Positions 1 to 8,114 of a stretch of DNA of 64,000 bases are shown here, one piece after another. Numbering within the stretch: the stretch's first letter is position 1; each line of letters begins with the position of its first letter. Both the position numbers and the translations under genes were made by a program. The notes under the pieces are model-generated. The model worked only from the letters and a program-made list of their open reading frames with translations. It was not told the DNA's origin and did no database searches. Source of the DNA: Flavobacteriales bacterium (GTDB lineage Bacteria > Bacteroidota > Bacteroidia > Flavobacteriales_F > PHOS-HE28). Location: the NCBI GenBank assembly GCA_016704485.1, contig JADJAA010000001.1, forward strand, positions 620,001 to 684,000. The letters are read 5' to 3'.

Positions 1-280
1 ACGTGGTCCCTTCCGGAGAGGTCAACGAGATCTGTAATGTCCAAGGATGCTCACTGGTTATATTGATCGTAAGCATTTGCAGCGAGTAAGTCCATCCGCC
101 ACCCCATCCTGGAGGGTACAATGTACCAACACCGGACACATTCGCTGTAAAATAACTGGTGTCACATGGAGGTATGGGTCCACTGGTAAATGGCACTGTC
201 GTTTGCGCGTGGCAAGGAGCAAATAGTCCTATAACTAGCACTACTACTGCAAAAATCCGTATGATCCTTGAACCTCCCAT
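1..280 (-). CDS. Secreted protein with proprotein-convertase P-domain-like start (partial, runs off left edge)
   Basis: A minus-strand reading frame opens with ATG at 280 and stays open to the window edge (93 codons seen). The first 26 residues form a clear signal peptide: a basic start, a hydrophobic core (IFAVVVLVIGLF) and cleavage after CHAQ. The mature part ends, at the window edge, with a stretch reading LQISLTSPEGTT. That matches the 'x-L-x-I-x-L-x-S-P-x-G-T' core of the P/Homo B domain found in secreted Bacteroidota proteins, where it often precedes a T9SS tail. Only the N-terminus is visible, so the full architecture is unknown. The P-domain call is inferred from one short motif. Confidence 0.6.
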   Translation of the reverse strand, partial: MGGSRIIRIFAVVVLVIGLFAPCHAQTTVPFTSGPIPPCDTSYFTANVSGVGTLYPPGWGGGWTYSLQMLTINITSEHPWTLQISLTSPEGTT

Positions 281-544
281 GTTTAGCTACCCTTCTAATG
301 GCCTGCGAATCTAATCTAACCCGCTGTTCCTATGACGTTTCAATAGCGTTTCGGTTGCCTGCAACAATTGCGTTTGACCAAAGGTCGTAGACTTTGTGTA
401 TCGGTATCCCGATGGCATTTTGGTCCTGCTCCGTGTAATTCGCCTCGGAAGGCCTTGACCATACTGGTGAAAACGTTAAAGACTGTGTATTAGAACGATC
501 GCAGTTCGTGGATCAATGACCTTTGAATACCAACACACTGAACC

Positions 545-910
545 ATGCGCCCCGTAAACCTAGTTGCCTTGTTCCTCATGCTTGCATTCTGCTCATGTAC
601 ATCTGAGCAGGAACCCGGAGTAGCACTCAGTACGTTGGAACAACCAGCACTAAAAGCGTCTTCCGCAGGTTTCAACCCGGACATCCTCAACTTCAATATC
701 GCCCAGCGGACCTGCGCGCTCTTTGTCGCCGTACGATCGCATGCATGGGCAGGAGAGATCCCGTTCGGCAACGAGATCGATGACTCCAATTTGCACTGGA
801 ACCTATGCCCAGGCGGCACCATGGTTGCCTGTGTAAAAACGCCGACGGTTGATGGCGACACGGTCATCACCGGTATTCCTTGGCCGTATGCAGAGGGGGC
901 TCGGCATTGA
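545..910 (+). CDS. Small putative lipoprotein, unknown function
   Basis: This 121-codon frame begins with a hydrophobic leader (LVALFLMLAF) followed by C-S-C at residues 16-18, which resembles a Bacteroidota lipoprotein signal. The mature part contains several cysteines and no domain I recognise. An opposite-strand frame covers the same DNA (490-924) but lacks any leader, so I prefer this strand. The gene sits in a poorly coding, repeat-bearing area, so a degenerate or spurious frame is possible. Confidence 0.35.
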   Translation: MRPVNLVALFLMLAFCSCTSEQEPGVALSTLEQPALKASSAGFNPDILNFNIAQRTCALFVAVRSHAWAGEIPFGNEIDDSNLHWNLCPGGTMVACVKTPTVDGDTVITGIPWPYAEGARH

Positions 911-962
911 GGCCGGCCATACAACTGTCTGTGGTTCTATCTTAGGGTCAAGTAACTGCACC

Positions 963-1184
963 ATGAAACTCAACGAATTGAAAGTATCCCTTGCGAAGCA
1001 GATCCTCGAGTCGGAAAGCGAGTCTGAATTACACTCTGTGGATCTGGTATTGAATCAGGCGGTCAATTTTGAATTGAGTGCTGAACAAAAGGCACAACTT
1101 GATGCTTCGCATTCCCGCTACTTGCGCGGAGAAGGCAAGAGCTACACAAGTGCCCAAATGCTGAGGAAGGTCCATAATACTTAG
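963..1184 (+). CDS. Small antitoxin-like protein (addiction-module component), orphan
   Basis: This 73-residue protein is best started at the ATG at 963, because a longer in-frame start at 849 adds a low-quality extension. The layout is that of the short Bacteroidota addiction-module proteins. It has an N-terminal helix (KLNELKVSLAKQIL), an acidic linker, a second helix (LSAEQKAQLDASHSRYL) and a basic tail with a Tyr/Ser-x-x-x-M-x-x-K-V pattern. No toxin gene lies on either side: a repeat region starts directly downstream. I infer an orphan antitoxin, and neither a toxin-binding nor a DNA-binding surface can be verified here. Confidence 0.45.
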   Translation: MKLNELKVSLAKQILESESESELHSVDLVLNQAVNFELSAEQKAQLDASHSRYLRGEGKSYTSAQMLRKVHNT

Positions 1185-1207
1185 GCCTTGTTGAATTGAT
1201 TGAAGCA

Positions 1208-1426
1208 CAACCCCAGCGGGGTGCAATAGCAAAGCGATGGGTCATGACCCATCGACTTCGCATTACCAATGGTTGTGAAGCCCTACAGGGGCGAAATAGC
1301 AACCCTTGTTTTCCAACCTGAATAATAGGACCGCACTATTTCGCCCCTGCAGGGCTTGAAAAATTCACGCGTTCTTCTATCGATGGGTCTTGACCCATCG
1401 CTTTGCTGTGTCGCCCATGCAGGGCT
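1208..1426. repeat. Composite nested palindromic repeat in intergenic DNA
   Basis: This region of about 220 bp is built from interleaved inverted repeats. A 20-bp near-palindrome (CGATGGGTCATGACCCATCG, 1235-1254) recurs inverted at 1381-1400 with one central change. The AAAGC block before it and the CTTTG block after its partner are also inverted. Inside lies a second inverted pair at 1279-1300 and 1333-1356, with cores CCCTACAGGGGCGAAATAG and CTATTTCGCCCCTGCAGGG. Weaker relatives of that core sit at the outer ends (1210-1230 and 1408-1426). There is no coding frame of note. The structure suggests a mobile or structured intergenic repeat family, not a simple terminator. Confidence 0.7.
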
Positions 1427-1571
1427 GAGCTAACAAGGGTATTTCCTTGGTAAGATGGATTCCAATAGCTTGAGTTTTATGTTTATGGGATCTATTGCGG
1501 GAGTCTGGGACCCACACATGCAATCGTATGTGCCATAGGGTCTACGATGACGTAAGACCCTGCGCAGGTAA

Positions 1572-2300
1572 TTACCTCACGTTCTCAAAAGGAACGTTCG
1601 TGTCCTTCTTTAGTTCATCAATTACCATCTCGTTCTTGCAGATGAAGTCCCGGAAAGCAAGAAAATCCTTAACCAAGCCCTCCGTCAGTCGTGTGAGTTT
1701 GGGATATTCCACCACTACGTTAGTATGATTCTTCAACTCAATCGGGCGTTTATCACTCTCTGAAGAGTAGTGCGCCTTGAGATAAGCCGTATTGATGCGA
1801 ATTGCTGTTGACCGTGTCCGGCTATGAGTCCGTCCTTCGCAGCTTGCTTCAGGCCAATGCGCGTAAATAAATTCCTTGGGATGTTTGCTGAATATGGCCC
1901 AGAGGTTAATCTCATGGAATGTTGAAAGTGACCGCCTCTTCTTCTGTACAAGTTGGTTTGTGCCTTTGGGGTCAATCGTGTCAAAGACCTCATTCACTCG
2001 AGCGACTACCAAGTAGAGCCAAAATATGTAGGTTGTGTTATAGAATTCAATCGAAGTTTCCTTCCATGCAGAGTTACCAAACCAATCATCATGAATCGTA
2101 TGGAGTAACTGATTGAAATTCTCTCCAAGACAGTTGTCGTATAATCGTTCATCCCCAACCAATGCGCGCCAAATGTCGCATCCAACGCTATTGCCATCGG
2201 ATGTCAGAAAGAGATTCTCGAATATCTCCGCACACTGTTCGTGTTCATTCAATTCTATGGACAGGGGGATAACATGTGATTGCTTCTTCATAGTAGTCAT
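1572..2300 (-). CDS. Hypothetical protein, 242 aa
   Basis: This is a full-length frame with ATG at 2300 (alternative at 2291). I do not recognise the family. The protein is soluble-looking, with mixed charge and aromatic-rich segments such as YIFWLYLVVARVNE near residue 90 and NLWAIFSKHPKEFIY near residue 130. The first could be a buried helix or a single weak membrane segment. A basic Ser/Arg-rich stretch follows (residues 155-170). It lies downstream of nrdA on the same strand but behind a strong hairpin, so it is probably transcribed separately. It borders the palindromic repeat region, which suggests accessory DNA. Confidence 0.55.
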   Translation of the reverse strand: MTTMKKQSHVIPLSIELNEHEQCAEIFENLFLTSDGNSVGCDIWRALVGDERLYDNCLGENFNQLLHTIHDDWFGNSAWKETSIEFYNTTYIFWLYLVVARVNEVFDTIDPKGTNQLVQKKRRSLSTFHEINLWAIFSKHPKEFIYAHWPEASCEGRTHSRTRSTAIRINTAYLKAHYSSESDKRPIELKNHTNVVVEYPKLTRLTEGLVKDFLAFRDFICKNEMVIDELKKDTNVPFENVR

Positions 2301-2322
2301 TATTGAATATTGCTCTTTTCAC

Positions 2323-2349
2323 GAAGAGCGGCCCTATAAGCCGCTCTTC
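2323..2349. terminator. Perfect 10-bp hairpin between nrdA and the 242-aa gene
   Basis: GAAGAGCGGC and its exact complement flank a 7-nt loop, 24 bp beyond the nrdA stop codon. The position fits a transcription end for nrdA. No clear U-tract follows on the minus strand, so it may instead be an attenuating or protective hairpin. Confidence 0.5.
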
Positions 2350-2373
2350 CTTGTTAGTTATTTGGCCGCTCTC

Positions 2374-4869
2374 CTACCCAGAACACATCTCACAACTATC
2401 CGGATCATCGAGTGAGCAGCTGATCTCGGCTTGGGCCTGGGCTTGTTTGCTCATGGCTTTCATGCGCGCACTGTTCTGCTTCTCGACAGCGGTTACCGGT
2501 AGATCATGCTCTTCGGTACTTACTTCCACTTCTTCCTCGATCAAGTTCGCGGTCGGTGCTTTTGATACTAAGGTTTCGGCAACTTTCTTAGCGCTTGGCT
2601 CAGTGAGCTTGGCTTTGTCCACGGTGAACTTGATAGCATCCGTTGCGGCTTTGGTGCGGAGGTAGTACATGCCTGTCTTAAGGCCTGCTTTCCAGCTGTA
2701 GAAGTGCATGCTCGTGAGCTTCGCGAAGTTCACGTTCTCCATGAAGATATTCAAGCTCTGGCTTTGGCAGATGTACGCGCCACGGTCAGCAGCCATGTCG
2801 ATGATGACCTTTTGGCTGATCTCCCACGCGGTTTTGTAAAGGTCCTTCAGGTTCTGTGGGATCTCCGGGATGTTCTGGACACTGCCGTTGTTGGCCACCA
2901 CTTTGTTCTTGAGGTCTTCTCCCCAGAGGCCCAACTTCACGAGGTCGCGCAGCAAGTATTTGTTCACGACTACGAACTCACCACTCAATACACGACGGGT
3001 GTAGATGTTGCTGGTGAATGGCTCGAAGCATTCGTTGTTACCAAGGATCTGTGCGGTGCTGGCGGTCGGCATCGGAGCCAACAACAGGCTATTGCGCACA
3101 CCATGCTTCTTCACTTCCTCACGCAATACGTCCCACTCCCAACGGCTACTTGGCTTCACACCCCACATGTCGAACTGCAATACGCCTTCACTCATTGGGC
3201 TGCCCTCGTAAGTCTCGTATGGACCTTCTTCTTTCGCTAGGTCCTTGCTCGCGGTAAGTGCAGCGTAGTAGATCGTCTCGAAGATCTCGCGGTTCAGCAC
3301 TTTCGCTTCTACGCTATCGAACGGATGGCGCATCAGGATGAACGCATCGGCCAAGCCTTGTACACCGATACCGATCGGGCGGTGACGCATGTTGCTGCGC
3401 TTTGCCTCGGGGATCGGGTAATAGTTCTGATCGATCACACGGTTCAGGTTGCGTGCGAGTTCATAGGTTACACTGAAAAGCTTGTCGTGATCGAACTTGC
3501 CTTTGGTAACGAACTTCGGTAACGCGATGGAACCGAGATTGCATACGGCAACTTCATCTGGACTGGTGTATTCGATGATCTCCGTGCAGAGGTTGCTGCT
3601 CTTGATGGTACCCAAGTTCTGCTGGTTGCTCTTGCCGTTGGCAGCGTCCTTGAACAGGATGTACGGCGTACCGGTCTCGATCTGGCTTTCCAGGATCTTG
3701 AACCAAAGCTCCTGTGCCTTGATGGTCTGACGGCCCTTGCCTTCGCTCTCGTATTTTTCATACAACGCTTCGAACTTCGCACCCCATGTGTCGCTAAGAC
3801 CTGGGCATTCATGTGGGCACATCAGCGTCCAATCGCCTCCCATCTCCACGCGCTTCATGAACAGGTCCGGGATCCACATGGCATAGAAAAGATCGCGGGC
3901 GCGCATCTCTTCTTTACCGTGGTTCTTTTTCAGATCAAGGAAATCGTTCACATCGGCATGCCATGGCTCTATATACATGGCAAAGCTGCCTTTGCGCTTT
4001 CCACCGCCTTGGTCCACATAACGGGCCGTATCGTTGAAGACACGCAACATCGGAACAATGCCATTACTGGTACCGTTGGTTCCTTTGATGTAGCTACCCT
4101 TTGCCCGCAGGTTATGGATGCTTAGTCCAATGCCACCAGCACTTTGGCTGATCTGTGCGCACTGCTTCAGTGTATCGTAAATGCCATTGATGCTATCCTC
4201 TTTCAACTGCAATAAGAAGCAGCTGCTCATCTGTGGCTTTGGCGTTCCGGCGTTGAATAGTGTTGGTGTTGCATGCGTGTACCATCCTTCGCTAAGCGAA
4301 TTGTATGTGCTCAACGCTGCATCAATATCGTTCTTGTGGATACCGATGGCGACACGCATAAGCATGTGCTGCGGACGCTCAGCTACTTGCCCGTGTGTGC
4401 GTAACAAGTAGCTCCGCTCCAAGGTCTTGAAACCGAAATAATCATAGCTGAAATCGCGGTCGTAGATAATGGCGCTGTCCAAAACCTCTGCGTTGTCGCT
4501 GATGATCTTGTGAACGTCATCGGCCAAGAGGCTTGCTTGCGCTCCGGTCTTCGGGTCAGTGTATTCATAGAGGTCCTTCATTACTTCACTGAAGGACTTG
4601 GTGGTGTTCTTGTGCAAGTTGCTTACCGCAATACGGCTGGCGAGCTGTGCGTAATCCGGGTGGCGCACGGTCATGGTGGCGGATACCTCGGCAGTAAGGT
4701 TATCCAGATCGGATGTGGTTACTCCATCGTAGATACCATCGATCACCTTGAGGGTGACCTGCGTAGCATCCACACTGGGATCCAACCCGTAGCAGAGCTT
4801 CTTAACTCGGGCGGTTATCTTATCGAACTTCACCGCCTCCCGGCGTCCATCGCGTTTAATTACATACAT
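2374..4869 (-). CDS. nrdA: Ribonucleoside-diphosphate reductase, alpha (large) subunit, class I
   Basis: This subunit reduces ribonucleoside diphosphates to deoxy forms using a radical passed from NrdB. The 831-residue length is normal. An ATP-cone-like allosteric region occupies the N-terminus (residues 1 to about 90). The catalytic set is visible: Cys217 (in MSSCFLLQL) and Cys443 (in VCNLGSIAL) form the redox pair, while Cys428 and Glu430 (in NLCTEI) are the thiyl-radical and proton-transfer residues. The C-terminal shuttle pair is Cys826/Cys829 in CEMC, five residues from the end. The nrdB gene lies upstream on the same strand, with a 253-bp gap that may hold an own promoter. Confidence 0.97.
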   Translation of the reverse strand: MYVIKRDGRREAVKFDKITARVKKLCYGLDPSVDATQVTLKVIDGIYDGVTTSDLDNLTAEVSATMTVRHPDYAQLASRIAVSNLHKNTTKSFSEVMKDLYEYTDPKTGAQASLLADDVHKIISDNAEVLDSAIIYDRDFSYDYFGFKTLERSYLLRTHGQVAERPQHMLMRVAIGIHKNDIDAALSTYNSLSEGWYTHATPTLFNAGTPKPQMSSCFLLQLKEDSINGIYDTLKQCAQISQSAGGIGLSIHNLRAKGSYIKGTNGTSNGIVPMLRVFNDTARYVDQGGGKRKGSFAMYIEPWHADVNDFLDLKKNHGKEEMRARDLFYAMWIPDLFMKRVEMGGDWTLMCPHECPGLSDTWGAKFEALYEKYESEGKGRQTIKAQELWFKILESQIETGTPYILFKDAANGKSNQQNLGTIKSSNLCTEIIEYTSPDEVAVCNLGSIALPKFVTKGKFDHDKLFSVTYELARNLNRVIDQNYYPIPEAKRSNMRHRPIGIGVQGLADAFILMRHPFDSVEAKVLNREIFETIYYAALTASKDLAKEEGPYETYEGSPMSEGVLQFDMWGVKPSSRWEWDVLREEVKKHGVRNSLLLAPMPTASTAQILGNNECFEPFTSNIYTRRVLSGEFVVVNKYLLRDLVKLGLWGEDLKNKVVANNGSVQNIPEIPQNLKDLYKTAWEISQKVIIDMAADRGAYICQSQSLNIFMENVNFAKLTSMHFYSWKAGLKTGMYYLRTKAATDAIKFTVDKAKLTEPSAKKVAETLVSKAPTANLIEEEVEVSTEEHDLPVTAVEKQNSARMKAMSKQAQAQAEISCSLDDPDSCEMCSG

Positions 4870-5122
4870 ACTTAATTGAGCTGGCTTTGTGGCTTCGGTC
4901 GACTTTCAACTCCCGTTGTTGGTCGCCCTTTGCCGGTTTATCTGTCAAACTTTTGGACCCGTAAGATGGGTTCTTTAACAACGCATAATGATCCTAGGTC
5001 CGGGAGGATCGTTAACCGAACGTTGTTAGTTGGTGGGTAAGTTCCGTATCGAAGCCCGCCGGGTTTACTACGCTAACAAGGAGAGCGTGTTCCACCACGG
5101 TGTTTGGGCTTCAAAGGGAGCA

Positions 5123-6190
5123 CTAAAAATCAGCGTCCAGTGAGAATTTGTTACCCTCCTTATCCTTATTCATAACGCCGGCCTTCTGGTATTCGCCTAC
5201 GCGCTTCTCGAAGAAGTTGGTCTTGCCTTGCAGGCTGATCATCTCCATGAAATCGAAAGGATTGGTAGCGTTGAACACCTTCTCGTTATCCAGTTCCATT
5301 AATAACCGGTCGGCAACGAACTCGATGTATTGCTGCATCAACTTCGCATTCATACCGATCAGGTTCACCGGTAATGCGTCGGTCACAAATTCCTTTTCGA
5401 TCTCAACGGCATCCATGATGATCTTGGTCACCGTTTTCTTATCCAGCTTGTTCACGATGTGCTTGTTGTAGAGCAAGCAGGCAAAATCGCAATGCAATCC
5501 TTCATCGCGGCTGATCAATTCATTGCTGAATGTGAGACCCGGCATCAGGCCGCGCTTCTTCAACCAGAATAACGAACAGAAGCTGCCGCTGAAGAATATC
5601 CCTTCAACTGCTGCAAATGCGACCAAGCGCTCTGCGAAACTCCCCTTGCTGATCCAACGCAAGGCCCATTCCGCTTTCTTCTGCACGCATTCAACCGTTT
5701 CAATGGCATGCAACAAATGATCTTTCTCGGTAGGGTCCTTGATCAAGGTATCGATCAACAGACTATAGGTCTCACTGTGGATATTCTCCATGGCGATCTG
5801 AAAGCCGTAGAAGAAACGCGCCTCTGGATATTGCACCTCGTGTACGAAGTTCTCCGCTAGGTTCTCGTTCACGATGCCATCGCTTGCAGCGAAGAAGGCA
5901 AGAATGTGCTTGATGAAGTAACGCTCATCATCATTCAATTTATCCGCCCAATCACTAAGATCGATCTGTAGGTCGATCTCTTCTGCGGTCCAGAAGCCGG
6001 CTTCATGCTGCTTGTAGAATTGCCAAATGTCATTGTGTTGGATCGGGAAGATCACGAATCGGTCCTTATTCTCCCGTAACAATGGTTCGTTAGCGTTGTC
6101 CACGTTCGTTGGAAGAATGTCATCCATCATACTTATTTGAGTGGGTGTAGTTCTGGTACTCATGGTTCGGGACCGGGGGTAAAGTTTCAT
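5123..6190 (-). CDS. nrdB: Ribonucleoside-diphosphate reductase, beta (small) subunit
   Basis: This is the radical-generating subunit of class I ribonucleotide reductase. Metal ligands fit Asp104, Glu135, His138 and later Glu/His in VEGIFF and RDEGLHCDF. The radical tyrosine is most likely Tyr128 in FFYGFQ, the same context as in eukaryotic R2. The C-terminus, FSLDADF, also resembles the eukaryotic R2 tail that docks into the large subunit. Three candidate starts exist (6190, 6163, 6130). I kept the longest because GAGG lies just upstream, but the conserved part begins only around residue 35. A TTG-N20-GACTTTTG promoter lies upstream. Confidence 0.96.
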   Translation of the reverse strand: MKLYPRSRTMSTRTTPTQISMMDDILPTNVDNANEPLLRENKDRFVIFPIQHNDIWQFYKQHEAGFWTAEEIDLQIDLSDWADKLNDDERYFIKHILAFFAASDGIVNENLAENFVHEVQYPEARFFYGFQIAMENIHSETYSLLIDTLIKDPTEKDHLLHAIETVECVQKKAEWALRWISKGSFAERLVAFAAVEGIFFSGSFCSLFWLKKRGLMPGLTFSNELISRDEGLHCDFACLLYNKHIVNKLDKKTVTKIIMDAVEIEKEFVTDALPVNLIGMNAKLMQQYIEFVADRLLMELDNEKVFNATNPFDFMEMISLQGKTNFFEKRVGEYQKAGVMNKDKEGNKFSLDADF

Positions 6191-6600
6191 GAGGGGGAGA
6201 CCTCAATGAATAATTCAACAGGAAATTCTTGGTGCCGATGACGGATCTGGAACAGTGCGTCGTCGGGTTACAAAAGTCCGAACCCGATCTACTTTTCACA
6301 AGTCCAAGAGGCCACTAAGTTTCCGTAGTTTTCAACATGACCTTGTACGCCGTTGCTGACGCGGGCTGGATCACTAAACCACACTTGCAACAGTTTCTTT
6401 TCACGAAGCATTAACAATGCTTGTAACCTACGTCTGCACTAACATAATGAGACACGGAACCTCGGAACAGGTTGATAACACTAGAAAATAGATAGCAACG
6501 TGTTATCGATGAGCACAAAGAGGTAACGGTTCGGACGAAGTGAATTCATTCCACTCGTTCAGGAAAAAAGAACGTATCGATCACTTCGGACCAAGACGAT
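6191..6600. other. Non-coding interval upstream of nrdB (410 bp)
   Basis: No reading frame here looks coding. The part next to nrdB holds its likely promoter (6271-6301). The remainder separates nrdB from the end of the DUF3109 gene and shows no repeats, tRNA or strong terminator that I can recognise. I did not find a convincing NrdR-box pair by eye. Confidence 0.6.
6271..6301 (-). promoter_or_regulatory. Bacteroidota-type promoter of nrdB
   Basis: On the minus strand TTG (6299-6301) is followed after exactly 20 nt by GACTTTTG (6271-6278). This differs from the TAnnTTTG consensus only at the first base. The spacing equals that of the better match upstream of the starch synthase-like gene. 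Confidence 0.45.
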
Positions 6601-7176
6601 CTATCGCTCGAGCCAAGCCGTGTGGATCTCGTCCAATTCCTTGAACCACTCTTCACCGAATTTACGCACGAGCGCTTCCTTCAAGAACCGGTATACAGGC
6701 ACATCCAATTTCGCACCGCACTCACAGGCTGGCTTGCAGATAGGCCATGTGTGGTAATTCAAGCCTTCGTGGAATTTCAACTTCGTGATACGGATCGGAT
6801 ACAAGTGGCAGCTGATCGGTTTACGGAAGGGTATCGCGCCATCCTTCCACGCTTTTTCTACGCCGCACAATGCAATGCCTTGCTCATCGAAAACGGTGAA
6901 GGCGCACTCACCACGACCCTCGACCAATGTAGTAACAAGATCCCCGTCATCATCCACCTCACTAACACCGTGTTCTTCAATGGCACGTTGACCTTTTTCC
7001 GGGATGTAGGGTTTTATTTTCGGCCACAATGCCTTCAACTGATCAGCTTCTGCTTGCTCCAAAGGCGCACCACTCTCGCCCGCCACGCAACATTCGCCCT
7101 TGCATGCGTTGAGGTCGCACACGAAGCGCTTCTCGAAAATATCCTCGCTAATAAGGGTGTTACGGTGTTCGATCAT
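6601..7176 (-). CDS. DUF3109 family cysteine-rich protein
   Basis: This 191-residue protein matches the DUF3109 family, which is widespread in Bacteroidota and related to the YkgJ zinc/iron-chelating domain. Many cysteines are placed in family-typical motifs: CDLNACKGECC at residues 20-30, then CAF, CGVEKAW, a CHLYPIRI motif and CKPACECG near residue 150. They probably bind a metal or an iron-sulfur cluster. The family's role is not established. There is no signal peptide, so it should be cytosolic. A small antitoxin-like gene precedes it on the same strand. Confidence 0.85.
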   Translation of the reverse strand: MIEHRNTLISEDIFEKRFVCDLNACKGECCVAGESGAPLEQAEADQLKALWPKIKPYIPEKGQRAIEEHGVSEVDDDGDLVTTLVEGRGECAFTVFDEQGIALCGVEKAWKDGAIPFRKPISCHLYPIRITKLKFHEGLNYHTWPICKPACECGAKLDVPVYRFLKEALVRKFGEEWFKELDEIHTAWLER

Positions 7177-7251
7177 TTGTAAATTCTCGCGACTTGCCTT
7201 ACCAGCTCATTTATATCTGAAGAAAGAAGTGAACTGATGCAAACAATCGTG

Positions 7252-7497
7252 TCAACGAGGAGCCTGAGGCTTACGCGCTGAGGCATTGTATCGTTGTTTT
7301 CGAACTGCCTCCACTTCTTTTGTTATTTCCCCCTCAGAGATCGGTGGCAATTTCTTGGCTCTCGCCTGAATATCGGCAATTACCGCCGTAAGCGTCCGCA
7401 CTTTCCTTAGTCGCATAGCAATATTGCCAAGGTCGCGCAATTGCTCTAATAGCTTTCGGGCCTCTTTACTCGTTACATCCACTTCAAACGATACCAT
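7252..7497 (-). CDS. Small antitoxin-like protein, 81 aa
   Basis: This short, highly charged protein opens with a beta-like segment (MVSFEVDVTSKEA), followed by helices. The C-terminal part reads ISEGEITKEVEAVRKQRY, a pattern seen in many type II antitoxin tails. I did not recognise an exact family. The next frame downstream (overlapping the stop codon, down to about 7174) reads RLLVDTIVCISSLLSS, which faintly recalls the start of a PIN toxin (LLVDTNV) but is only about 33 codons long and has no start codon. I infer an antitoxin whose toxin has been lost, with modest certainty. Confidence 0.5.
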   Translation of the reverse strand: MVSFEVDVTSKEARKLLEQLRDLGNIAMRLRKVRTLTAVIADIQARAKKLPPISEGEITKEVEAVRKQRYNASARKPQAPR

Positions 7498-7638
7498 GTT
7501 TCTGTAAAGATAAGTAGATCATCGATCATGGATCAGAACAAATGGAAGGCAACTATTGACAGAGAATATCCAATAGTCCGGTTTGGCTATTCACAGCGCT
7601 TGATCCAACGATGATGATCTTGCATTTCACATCCTCGA

Positions 7639-8022
7639 TCAGCTCATCCTTAAAATAGCCGGATGCGGTTCTGGCATGGGCGGCAAACCATGTATTTCGT
7701 TCAGTCGATCAAAGTAGGCCCTTTTAGTATTGTAAGGCTTCTCTTCTTCACCAACGTTATAGCTCTTAAAGTCTGTTACTGGTCTGTTGAGAACAGAGCT
7801 CCAAAAGTAAAGTGAAACGCTTGGCATGTTTTCAGCAGCAAGAAGAACAGCCAATACTTGTTCGTCGCCGTAATATCTTCTAACCTGCCGAATATCTGGA
7901 ACATCGCCCCAGGTGCATACTCGCTCGATCACGAAATCCGCCTTGCCCTCATAGTCCAGCTTATCGAAATCCACATCCCAAAAAATGCGGCGTGCGAATA
8001 CAGGGATCGGCTTGGTGGTCAT
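7639..8022 (-). CDS. DUF6922-like small protein (antitoxin-type)
   Basis: This is a 127-residue protein if started at the ATG at 8022 (M-T-T-K-P); a longer start at 8061 is possible. The segment RRIFWDVDFDKLDYEGK, followed by an I-E-R-V motif, G-D-V-P-D-I-R and a Y-Y-G-D-E-Q stretch, matches my recollection of the DUF6922 family. Members often sit beside AbiEii-type nucleotidyltransferase toxins. Here no such toxin follows: the 140 bp downstream are non-coding apart from a short open stretch. It is divergent from glyS, with about 90 bp between the starts. Function is unknown; an orphan antitoxin is my inference. Confidence 0.6.
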   Translation of the reverse strand: MTTKPIPVFARRIFWDVDFDKLDYEGKADFVIERVCTWGDVPDIRQVRRYYGDEQVLAVLLAAENMPSVSLYFWSSVLNRPVTDFKSYNVGEEEKPYNTKRAYFDRLNEIHGLPPMPEPHPAILRMS

Positions 8023-8114
8023 TGCCTTGCAAAGATAGACGATCGCAATACGCGCGATCATCCCATCTTTGCACTTCCGTCGCCACAGGTTTCCAAGGTG
8101 AACGAACGAACATC

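Noticed and set aside
490..924. Opposite-strand 144-codon frame over the small lipoprotein gene
   Set aside because: No leader, no recognisable domain, and poor composition compared with the plus-strand frame.
3468..3812. Opposite- and alternate-frame ORFs inside nrdA and glmS
   Set aside because: They fully overlap conserved genes whose own frames are certain.
4870..5122. Possible riboswitch or separate small gene between nrdB and nrdA
   Set aside because: Only a weak imperfect hairpin (GGACCC / GGGTTC) is visible; no known riboswitch core or convincing frame is present.
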